Origin: Acidobacteriota bacterium
Lineage (GTDB): Bacteria; Acidobacteriota; Vicinamibacteria; Vicinamibacterales; Fen-181
Assembly (NCBI GenBank): GCA_021779795.1
Contig: JAJXZZ010000053.1
Location: 1-11,659 of the forward strand
Direction of reading: 5' to 3'
DNA: 11,659 nucleotides
Within the stretch, counting starts at the first letter, position 1. Each line of letters begins with the position of its first letter. The translations under genes were made by a program, and so were the position numbers. A model generated the notes under the pieces. The model was not told the DNA's origin. It did not search any database and saw only the letters and a program-made list of their open reading frames with translations. Of this stretch, positions 1 to 6,265 are shown one piece after another.

Positions 1-117
1 GGCCGGGCGAGGGGGGGACAGGCTTATCGGGAGATGGTGATGTCATTGGCCAACCCGTATGGTGCAAGCATCCCAGGTCCGCCTCGACCGCCGGGCCAGG
101 GCCCGGCCACAGACTGA
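1..117 (+). CDS. Possible 3' end of an unidentified gene
   Basis: Frame 1 is open from the window edge to a TGA at 115-117, giving 38 codons that include AYREMVMSLANPYG followed by a proline/glycine-rich tail. If real, it would be the C-terminus of a rightward gene converging on the cytochrome gene that ends at 220. I do not recognise the family. The segment is short and a GC-rich palindrome lies inside it, so it may be non-coding. Confidence 0.2.
   Translation, partial: GRARGGQAYREMVMSLANPYGASIPGPPRPPGQGPATD
90..107. repeat. GC-rich perfect palindrome between genes
   Basis: GCCGGGCC (90-97) and GGCCCGGC (100-107) are perfect 8-base inverted arms separated by AG. It lies about 110 bases past the stop of the leftward cytochrome gene and just before the stop of the possible rightward ORF. 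It could act as a bidirectional transcription stop, but neither strand shows a T run after it, so an intrinsic terminator cannot be claimed. Confidence 0.3.
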
Positions 118-219
118 TTATCGCCGCCCTTGGCTTCCCATCGAGGAAGAAATCCAGGGATGGGACGGGCCCAGTCGGCGTCGGGAGAGGTCCCTCCGGC
201 CCGGAGCGTCCCGACCGGC

Positions 220-2211
220 CTATTTCCGCTTCTGCGCGTCCTTCATCGCCTGGAACGGCCCGTACTGATGCTGTTCCTGTGAAAAGTGATCCGCGTAGGG
301 GGGGTACGGGCAGTCCACCGGTTTCTTCTCCAGTTTTGGATAGTCCTTGTCCAGGCCCGTCACTCGCGGGCGCGGCTTGGAACTGAGACAAGCGGCGACA
401 TCGTAGGCGTCTTCAGCGCTGATGGCCGGATGGTTCCACGGCGTTCCCAGCGGCATGTTGCCGTGAATGAACGCGGCGGTGGTCAGCAGCCGGTTCATTC
501 CCGCCCCGTAGTTATAACTGTTCTCTCCCCAGAGCGCCGGGGCGACATGGTTGCCCGAACGCCCGGCCGACAGTGACTGATAGCCGCCGCCGTCCCGGCC
601 ATGGCACGACATGCAGAACCGGCTGTAGACCTCTTCCCCTCTTTTCGCGTCGGCCTTGCGGTTCGGCCCCTCGAACGTGGGTGTTCCCAGGCCGAAGGCT
701 GGCTTGGGCATGTCCTTCGACAGCCAGTTCATGTAGGCGACGATCGCCTTCATCTCCCTGCTGTCGGTGGCCAACGCCTTGCCATTGAGGCTGCGCTCGA
801 AACACCCGTTGATCCGCGCCTCGAGCCCCTGCACCTGGTCTTCGCGGCCCCGGTATTGAGGGTAGACCTGGCTCACCCCCATCCAGGGGAGTCCGAACTG
901 CTTGGTGCCGTCATCCAGGTGGCAGCTCGTGCAGTTCAGGGTGTTTCCGGAATAGCGCATCTTCTGATCTTGCGCGCCGGCGCCGAGCTGCGCGTAGGTG
1001 TCGGTCACCAGCACTGCGCCGTACCGGATGAGGCCACCCTGCTCTCCCTCGGGAACATCCGCCATCAGCGGTGGGCCCCAGGTGGCAGGGACTGTCTCCG
1101 CCGTCATCGGCGCGGTGGTGCGCTTCGCATCGGCCAGCGTGGTCAAGAAGCCGAGGACGCTCCTGATCTCGTCGTCCTTCAGTTTCCTGTCCAACTGCAG
1201 GTAACCCATCCGATCCACGGCCTCGGGCAGGCTGCCGACCTCGCCGTCGTGGAAGTAGGGGGCGGAGAGGGTGACGTTGCGCAGCATCGGCACCTTGAAG
1301 ACATATCGGTCGCTCTCCTGGTTGGTGACCGTGAAGCGTCCGGCGTCCTTGGTGTTGGGGTACGCATGGAAGACGCCCAGTTTCTGGAAGGTCATCCCGC
1401 CCAGGTTGGGGCCGGCGTGGCAGTGCACGCAGCCGACGCTGATGAAGGCGCGCATCCCCGCCAGTTCTCGATCGGCGAGGGCGCCTGTCTCGCCCTCCAT
1501 GAATCGGTCGAAGCGGCCCCGGGTCGTCAGCGTTCGTTCAAAGGCGGCGACCGCCTTGGCGAAGTGGTCGAAGGTCACGGGGTCATTCTCGCCAGGAAAG
1601 GCGGCTTCGAAGTCGGCGCGATAATGCGTGATGGCTTTCAGCCGTTCGACCAACGCGGCCGCATCGGGCATGCCCATTTCGATCGGGTTGAGCGGGGGGC
1701 CCTGCGCCTGCTTCTCGAGAGTGGCCGCGCGCCCGTCCCAGAACTGCGCGATCTGGTAACCGGCATTCATGGTCGGCGGATCGTTGCGGTCGCCGAACGT
1801 CCCGAGCGCGCCTCGTCCTGTCTTGAGGTTGTCCGCGCCTGCGCCGTGGTTGTCGATGGGATGGCACGAGTTGCAGGATTGGGTCTCGTTGATTGAGATG
1901 GCTGTTTCGAAATAGAGGCTCCTGCCCAGCGCAATCAGGGCGGGAGTGTCCTGCTCGCTCCCGGGCATGGTCGCGGGGAGCGTGCCGAAGAGCGCCCGCG
2001 CCTGCATCAGCAGGACGCCGTCCGGGGTGCCGGGCACCGCCGCGATGATCGGGCGCGAGGCCTGCGCCGGCTCGCTGCTCGCCGCTCCCTTTGCTGCCTC
2101 CGCTGCGGACGTGGCAGAGGCCCGCGGCATCAGATGACTGCCCGCACCAAAGAGCATCAAGGTGCTCAGCCCTGTGACGGAGAAGACGACCACTCCCAGA
2201 GCGTTTCGCAT
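220..2211 (-). CDS. Secreted tetrahaem cytochrome: di-haem peroxidase (CcpA/MauG type) fused to a SoxA/TsdA-like di-haem cytochrome c
   Basis: This is a 663-residue periplasmic c-type cytochrome. Residues 1-30 are a hydrophobic export signal or anchor. Residues about 85-365 form a di-haem cytochrome c peroxidase domain: haem motifs CNSCH (113-117) and CVHCH (261-265), with family landmarks AQFWDGRA, NPIEMGM, VPMLRN and APYFHDGEV. M335 in RMGYLQL is a candidate axial Met. Residues about 393-663 match SoxA/TsdA-type di-haem cytochromes: CTSCH (427-431), RINGCFERS with C470, CMSCH (533-537), NMPLG, and a C-terminal CPYPPYADHF...QHQYGPF tail. C470 sits where TsdA thiosulfate dehydrogenases carry a Cys haem ligand. 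Known members of the first family reduce H2O2 or oxidise protein or small substrates; the substrate here is not determined. The ATG at 2211 is preferred because AGAGGGGG stands 6 bases upstream and the signal peptide begins there. An in-frame GTG at 2262 would add 17 mostly basic residues. Stop is TAG. Fusion and domain calls are firm; the reaction is inferred. Confidence 0.9.
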   Translation of the reverse strand: MRNALGVVVFSVTGLSTLMLFGAGSHLMPRASATSAAEAAKGAASSEPAQASRPIIAAVPGTPDGVLLMQARALFGTLPATMPGSEQDTPALIALGRSLYFETAISINETQSCNSCHPIDNHGAGADNLKTGRGALGTFGDRNDPPTMNAGYQIAQFWDGRAATLEKQAQGPPLNPIEMGMPDAAALVERLKAITHYRADFEAAFPGENDPVTFDHFAKAVAAFERTLTTRGRFDRFMEGETGALADRELAGMRAFISVGCVHCHAGPNLGGMTFQKLGVFHAYPNTKDAGRFTVTNQESDRYVFKVPMLRNVTLSAPYFHDGEVGSLPEAVDRMGYLQLDRKLKDDEIRSVLGFLTTLADAKRTTAPMTAETVPATWGPPLMADVPEGEQGGLIRYGAVLVTDTYAQLGAGAQDQKMRYSGNTLNCTSCHLDDGTKQFGLPWMGVSQVYPQYRGREDQVQGLEARINGCFERSLNGKALATDSREMKAIVAYMNWLSKDMPKPAFGLGTPTFEGPNRKADAKRGEEVYSRFCMSCHGRDGGGYQSLSAGRSGNHVAPALWGENSYNYGAGMNRLLTTAAFIHGNMPLGTPWNHPAISAEDAYDVAACLSSKPRPRVTGLDKDYPKLEKKPVDCPYPPYADHFSQEQHQYGPFQAMKDAQKRK

Positions 2212-2217
2212 CACACA

Positions 2218-2225
2218 CCCCCTCT
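2218..2225 (-). promoter_or_regulatory. Ribosome binding site deciding the cytochrome start
   Basis: Read on the minus strand this is AGAGGGGG, six bases before the ATG at 2211. It supports that ATG over the in-frame GTG at 2262, which has only the tail of a leader ORF in front of it. Confidence 0.6.
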
Positions 2226-2262
2226 GCAGCCGCAGCCTCGATCGTGGGCGTCCGCGTCGCAC

Positions 2263-2316
2263 TCAGCACACCCGCCCGACTGTAGCGGGCCCGCGCTCGA
2301 GGTGTCTGTCCGACAT
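2263..2316 (-). CDS. Possible 17-residue leader peptide upstream of the cytochrome gene
   Basis: The ORF MSDRHLERGPATVGRVC begins at an ATG (2316-2314) preceded by AGGAGGTG. It ends in TGA at 2265-2263, and the next three bases (2262-2260) are a GTG in frame with the cytochrome gene. It is too short to judge from composition. The perfect Shine-Dalgarno and the stop/start junction suggest a translated leader or translational coupling. The single Cys just before the stop is worth noting, but one Cys alone does not show a cysteine attenuator. It could equally be the fossil start of another gene truncated here. Confidence 0.35.
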   Translation of the reverse strand: MSDRHLERGPATVGRVC

Positions 2317-2320
2317 TGCA

Positions 2321-2328
2321 CACCTCCT
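2321..2328 (-). promoter_or_regulatory. Strong Shine-Dalgarno of the leader ORF
   Basis: On the minus strand this reads AGGAGGTG. Its GGAGG core is 6 bases before the ATG at 2316. It is the closest match to the anti-Shine-Dalgarno consensus that I found in the window, stronger than the sites of the full-length genes. Confidence 0.5.
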
Positions 2329-2387
2329 GGCGGGGCGGCCGTTCGATCCCGCCACCAAGCGGGCGGAGGCCGCCTGCCAGGAGCCGG

Positions 2388-2647
2388 ACGGCGCGCGCGC
2401 AGACGCTGGCGTTCGCGACGATCCCTCTCATCTCGCAGGCCGGTGTCTACCTGCTGCGGGATCGGCGGCACGGCCCGATTCCCTGTCCAGCCGCGGGCTG
2501 CTCTGGAGCAGCCTGGCCCGTCTTGGCGTGACGGCCGCGATCGCGTTGCCTGGCTGGCCCGTTCCCGCGACTGCGCCGGGGCTGGTAGCCTCGGCGGCCG
2601 GCGTGGCCGTCGTCCATTTCCCGAGCGTGGACTGGCTCGAGGTCTGA
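2388..2647 (+). pseudogene. Remnant of a P-type cation ATPase, C-terminal membrane domain, frameshifted
   Basis: Two frames together give a sequence like the last transmembrane helices of P-type ATPases, closest in feel to the H+-efflux branch. The first frame reads ARAQTLAFATI...QAGVYLLRDRRH (to about 2474). The second frame continues from about 2477 with SSRGLLWSSLARLGVTAAIA and a final hydrophobic stretch, ending in TGA at 2645-2647. Intact relatives read TLAF.T...QA..YV.RERRH.WSSRPS..LL..S in one frame. One base lost near 2472-2480, in the run CGGCCCGA, explains the shift. No phosphorylation motif (DKTGT), ATP-binding domain or upstream membrane segment is present, so the gene is also truncated at its 5' side. 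The leader and promoter region of the divergent cytochrome gene now occupies that place. Assignment is from pattern memory and the match is short. Confidence 0.55.
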
Positions 2648-2799
2648 CTGTTCGATCGCCTCGCGGTGAGGTGAGGCCTCTGCCCGGCCCGGCCATCCAC
2701 ACCGGGGGGAGTGCGGGCGCGGGGCCGGGTCGTGCTTGCCTTTTCACCGGGCGGCGCGATAATACGCCCTGCGTGAGATTGCCGCGAGGGCTGGTGCCG

Positions 2800-2847
2800 C
2801 CCCTCGACCCGGTTCGGGGGCGGCCCTGAGCGTGTCGAAGGGCCGCC
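2800..2847. repeat. Paired REP-like palindromes
   Basis: Two adjacent hairpins. The first pairs CCCC and CGA (2800-2807, one bulged T) with TCGGGGG (2814-2820). The second has perfect 9-base arms GGCGGCCCT (2819-2827) and AGGGCCGCC (2839-2847) around GAGCGTGTCGA. The core CCCTGAGCGTGTCGAAGGG resembles widespread REP-type extragenic palindromes and recurs in variant form at 6155-6203. Confidence 0.6.
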
Positions 2848-2850
2848 AGT

Positions 2851-2877
2851 GCCCGTTTTTAGAGTCTGAGAACGGGC
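2851..2877. repeat. Hairpin after the REP-like pair
   Basis: GCCCGTT (2851-2857) and AACGGGC (2871-2877) are perfect inverted arms around a 13-base AT-richer loop, TTTAGAGTCTGAG. No T run follows on either strand, so this is recorded as an inverted repeat rather than a terminator. Confidence 0.4.
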
Positions 2878-2995
2878 GTTATGTTCAGCGTCCCGAGCCC
2901 GCGCCCCGCCGGAGTCTGCCAGTGCGGCCTATTCGCCGGCGTACACGCCTTGGATCAGCAGAACACTTCCCCCGTCATCTCTGAGGCGGATGGAC

Positions 2996-5917
2996 ATGCG
3001 AATGAAACATCTCTTTGTACTTGCCTTTGCCGTTGCGCTTGGCACGCAGGCTCTTGCGCAGAGCCAGGATCCGGTCAAACCGGTCGTCGGGGCGGTGCCG
3101 ATGGCCGAGGAGACTTATACGCCGGAGCCCACGTCTAGGCTCTATGCCGCTTCCGATCCTGTAAGAGACAAGGCGGCGCTGGTCCAGTTGAACGCAGAGC
3201 TCGAACGCGAACCGTACATTCTGCCCGGCAAACAGGGCGCGCCCACCCAAGCCTATGTGCTGCAAATCGCGGCCCGCCGCAGCCGGTCGGCCGTTGAAGC
3301 ACTCGATCCGAACGATCTGGCGCTGTATTCACGGTCGGTCCCCTGGACCCCGCAGTTCGACGGTGTCCACATCGACGCCGGAAGAGCCAAGCAATACTCC
3401 CTCTATGTCTCGACGGCGACGAACTATTACAACCGGCCATACTTCGTCCTTGCGCTTGCCTCCGCTGCTTTTGCGCTCGACCCCGGGAGCACGGCCAATG
3501 CCAACAACTTTGCCGCCGCGATCATTACCGCGGGCGAGCGCCTGAATCCAGGCACCGGAAACGCCGAAGCTTTGGCACCATACCGCAAAGAAGCCGAATC
3601 CGTCTTCCTGTACGCCATGGCCCTGTCCATGACGAACAATGCCTGGACCGACAAGAGTCTCACGGCCATTCTGAATCTGGGCAACCTCTATATCGACATG
3701 GGCAGGTTGAATGAGGCGCGATCGCTCTTCGAGGTCGCGAGGAGAATCAGCCCCTATTCGTGGGACGCCGCGCTGGGGATGGCCGCGTACTTTCACGCCG
3801 TGGATCAACCTGAGAAGGCGCGGATCATACTCTCGGATGCGGCGCTGGACAGGCCCGCCTATTACGCCGCGATGCGCAAATCGCAGGCGGCCCTTCAGGC
3901 CACCGATCGCTACGGGGATTTGCCGCTGGAATCCCCCGACCAGGCTTACGAGGAGGGGATCAAGGCGATGGCTGCGCAGCCCATCCTGACCGCGGCCGAT
4001 TTCGTGGCACAGCTCGATCAGAACGAGCGGAACAGGATGCGCTATTTCGTCGAGCACTTGCCCCCCCAAGGCAGTTTCCGCGCCCCTTCGATCAAGACAC
4101 TGACGGAGTATTCGACCCTGCAGGCCGCATCCTCGCCTCGAGGTGTCAGCGCCCTCAAGGATTTCAGCGAAATGCTCGGCCGATTCAGCCTGTCTTCGGT
4201 GGCGACCGCGGAGAATCAGCAACTGCAATGGCTGGATCGCATGGGGTTGAAGATCGATCCCGGTGTCGATGTGGACGACCTTGCCAAGCATCCCGAGAAG
4301 TATGCAGGCCGGGACAAGGAGCCGGAGGTCAAGATCAGCGGGATGGAGACATTCGTCGCCAACATGGACAAGCTGGCAAAACTGGCGGCGCAGGCCGAGG
4401 GCGACCTCGATGTCGGAAAGATCTCGTCCTCCATGAACGTCGCTTCCCGGATCGATCCGTACTTCACGATCCTGCAGATGGATCCGTACCGCTACGCGGA
4501 TCCCATGGATATCCTCATTCAGAAGCACAACTTCACGGTGCACAACCGGAAGACGAACCTGTATAGAGGCTATTTGTACTCGGTCAACAAGCGCACCTAT
4601 GCCTCGGTCCTCGACGTGATCGCGCAGACGGAGCGGAAGAGCGACGCTCTGGCGGCGATGAGAAAGAGTGAAATCGAGAAGTTTGACGCTGAGAAGGAAG
4701 CGGCCAGGAAGCAGGGGGCCGATACCGAAAGCGCCGAATGGAAGCTCAAGTTGCACCAGATCCACGTGAAGTACGCCGAGCAGCTGAATGCGGTCGAGGA
4801 AACAGGCTTCGGGTCGGCTGCGAACATCGCGGCGGCCGCTTACACCCAGAAGATCGCACCCACCGCGGAAGCCTATTACTACGACGTGATCCGGCACGTG
4901 GCGCTCATCTCCGATCCCGACGTGCGCCGCCAGAAGGAAATCTTCCTCAGGACGTCCGTCACGTCCGCCCTGTCGCGGGGTTTGACGAGCGTGCTCGTTG
5001 CGTACGACTCCTTCCATTATCACCACGAATGGGACTGCGACTGCGATATCGCACAGCTCCTGCGGCAAAGAGAGGCGGAAGAGAAGGCCCTGCACCGGGA
5101 GGAGAACGCCAGGGTCCTTCGGAACAAGGCAGCCAAGAAGGTCTTCGACTCCGGCGAGATCCCCGAGTCCACGCCGCTGTTCAAGAGACTGGACAGCTTC
5201 GGCACCGATTTCAATTTTGTGCTGGTGAAGGGTCGAGTCTCGTGCGCTCGCACGGTCGTTGAATTCAAGGTGCCGCTGCCGATACTCGGGAAGACCGAGT
5301 TCTTTGGATCCATGGCCAAGAGCGAGTTTACCGGCGCCGCCACCTACGGCGGGGGCGCACGCATCACCGTCGGCACGGAAGGGACGCTCACGAACGGGTC
5401 CGGAAGCAAGTCGGTGGACGTGAAAGCCAACGCCTTCCTCGAGCTCGGCGGTTCCGTGTCGGTCGACGGCAAGGGCGTGGTCCGGGACTATTCCGTCACT
5501 GCGGCAACGGGTCTTGATGTTGAAGCGGAAGGAAACAAGATCACCGTCGGAGGCAGACTGACGTTCGGGCCGGCGGGCAACGGCAACGAAGGAGGCCAGG
5601 GCGCATCCGACAGGGACGTGGAGATCAAGGACGCGGGCTTTTCGGCGGGCATCACCAGGAGTTTCGGCGATCAACTCCAGGAAGAAGCCGGCGCATCGTT
5701 CGAAGCATCCACGAAGCGAGGCTGCACACTGTCCGGCAAGGTGGAAGGGAGCCTCGAACCGGCCTCGAAGAGCCTGGAGGATACCGAAAGCGAGACCTAC
5801 GGAGGAGCGGGGAAACTCCTTCAGCTCGAGGACCTCTACAAGAGAGAACTCTGGTCCGGCAAGTATTGGATTCCGAAGCCATATTCCGACAGGCCGGAAG
5901 GCGCCGGCGACCGCTGA
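2996..5917 (+). CDS. Large secreted protein of unknown function: TPR-like helices, coiled coil, His/Cys cluster, Gly-rich beta C-terminus
   Basis: I do not recognise this family. Numbering is from the ATG at 2990; the ATG at 2996 is preferred because GAGG (2983-2986) is 9 bases from it but only 3 from the other, giving 973 residues. Residues about 3-23 are a Sec signal peptide ending ALA before QSQ. Residues 130-330 are helical with TPR character (AILNLGNLYIDMGRLNEARSL and the following repeat). Residues 545-605 are a charged coiled coil. Residues 673-686 read DSFHYHHEWDCDCD, giving three His, acidic residues and two Cys that could bind a metal. The only other cysteines are C752 and C912, so disulfides are possible outside the cytoplasm. 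Residues 760-900 are glycine-rich alternating strands, like a beta-sheet or barrel repeat. There is no CxxCH, so it is not a cytochrome. It stands alone, divergent from the cytochrome gene. Codon third positions are less GC-saturated than in ilvE or pilT. Coding status is sure; function is unknown. Confidence 0.85.
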   Translation: MRMKHLFVLAFAVALGTQALAQSQDPVKPVVGAVPMAEETYTPEPTSRLYAASDPVRDKAALVQLNAELEREPYILPGKQGAPTQAYVLQIAARRSRSAVEALDPNDLALYSRSVPWTPQFDGVHIDAGRAKQYSLYVSTATNYYNRPYFVLALASAAFALDPGSTANANNFAAAIITAGERLNPGTGNAEALAPYRKEAESVFLYAMALSMTNNAWTDKSLTAILNLGNLYIDMGRLNEARSLFEVARRISPYSWDAALGMAAYFHAVDQPEKARIILSDAALDRPAYYAAMRKSQAALQATDRYGDLPLESPDQAYEEGIKAMAAQPILTAADFVAQLDQNERNRMRYFVEHLPPQGSFRAPSIKTLTEYSTLQAASSPRGVSALKDFSEMLGRFSLSSVATAENQQLQWLDRMGLKIDPGVDVDDLAKHPEKYAGRDKEPEVKISGMETFVANMDKLAKLAAQAEGDLDVGKISSSMNVASRIDPYFTILQMDPYRYADPMDILIQKHNFTVHNRKTNLYRGYLYSVNKRTYASVLDVIAQTERKSDALAAMRKSEIEKFDAEKEAARKQGADTESAEWKLKLHQIHVKYAEQLNAVEETGFGSAANIAAAAYTQKIAPTAEAYYYDVIRHVALISDPDVRRQKEIFLRTSVTSALSRGLTSVLVAYDSFHYHHEWDCDCDIAQLLRQREAEEKALHREENARVLRNKAAKKVFDSGEIPESTPLFKRLDSFGTDFNFVLVKGRVSCARTVVEFKVPLPILGKTEFFGSMAKSEFTGAATYGGGARITVGTEGTLTNGSGSKSVDVKANAFLELGGSVSVDGKGVVRDYSVTAATGLDVEAEGNKITVGGRLTFGPAGNGNEGGQGASDRDVEIKDAGFSAGITRSFGDQLQEEAGASFEASTKRGCTLSGKVEGSLEPASKSLEDTESETYGGAGKLLQLEDLYKRELWSGKYWIPKPYSDRPEGAGDR

Positions 5918-6004
5918 CGAGCGCATCGAAGCGCGGGCCGGGCGGCAAGGGGGGCACGATCATCCGGGACCAGTCGCGGTCAGGGCGGGCGGAAGACGGG
6001 GCGG

Positions 6005-6027
6005 CCGGCCGGTCGGTCGTCGGCCGG
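6005..6027. repeat. CCGGCCG hairpin
   Basis: CCGGCCG (6005-6011) and CGGCCGG (6021-6027) are perfect inverted arms around a 9-base loop, in very GC-rich sequence between convergent genes. It may contribute to transcription termination from either side, but no T run follows. Confidence 0.35.
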
Positions 6028-6154
6028 GCCCGGAACCCGGTCAGGCGGCGCCCCGAGCGGAAGATCCCGCGCGGAGCGGCATCACGACACGCACAGTGCA
6101 GGCGCTGTTCGCGGCCCTCCTGCCCGTGTGGCCAGGCACGGGTGCCGCGGCGGC

Positions 6155-6203
6155 TGGCCCTTCGACGCCCCTCAGGGCCACCCCGAGCGACGTCGAGGGG
6201 TGG
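6155..6203. repeat. Double REP-like palindrome
   Basis: Two overlapping hairpins. Arms TGGCCCT (6155-6161) and AGGGCCA (6174-6180) enclose TCGACGCCCCTC. Arms CCACCCC (6178-6184) and GGGGTGG (6197-6203) enclose GAGCGACGTCGA. The two cores are related in opposite orientation, and both fit CCCYGAGSG..GTCGARGGG, which is also seen at 2824-2842. This inverted pairing is like bacterial REP/BIME units. Confidence 0.6.
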
Positions 6204-6265
6204 CGGCGCGGGTCATCCGGCCCCACCCGGGGCCTGGCCCTCGTCATGTCCTTGAACGACTGCCC

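Larger units (their letters stand above)
2648..2989. other. Non-coding stretch with palindromes, upstream of the large secreted protein
   Basis: These 342 bases hold no ORF I can support. They contain a pair of REP-like hairpins (2800-2847), a third hairpin (2851-2877) and the upstream region of the rightward gene at 2996. I see no convincing sigma-70 promoter; TTGGAT at 2950-2955 lacks a good partner at the right distance. Confidence 0.5.
5918..6265. other. Convergent intergenic region with extragenic palindromes
   Basis: These 348 bases separate two convergent genes. I see no gene here. The stretch contains a hairpin at 6005-6027 and a double REP-like palindrome at 6155-6203, a typical site for such elements. 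No T-tailed intrinsic terminator is visible for either gene. Confidence 0.5.

Noticed and set aside
601..1896. 431-codon open frame opposite the tetrahaem cytochrome gene
   Set aside because: The minus frame carries four CxxCH motifs and family landmarks. The plus frame is a shadow with no recognisable motif.
2211..2747. 178-codon minus-strand ORF over the ATPase remnant and cytochrome leader
   Set aside because: Pro/Arg-rich with no domain signal, and it overlaps the better-supported ATPase remnant on the plus strand.
2996..5917. Possibility that the large secreted protein is a cytochrome because of its Cys residues
   Set aside because: No CxxCH motif is present; the Cys pair is CxC within DCDCD.
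3329..5926. 865-codon open frame antisense to the large secreted-protein gene
   Set aside because: It mirrors the codon phase of the real gene in GC-rich DNA. The product is a low-complexity Arg/Gly/Leu/Asp-rich sequence without domains, while the plus strand has a signal peptide and sensible helices and strands.
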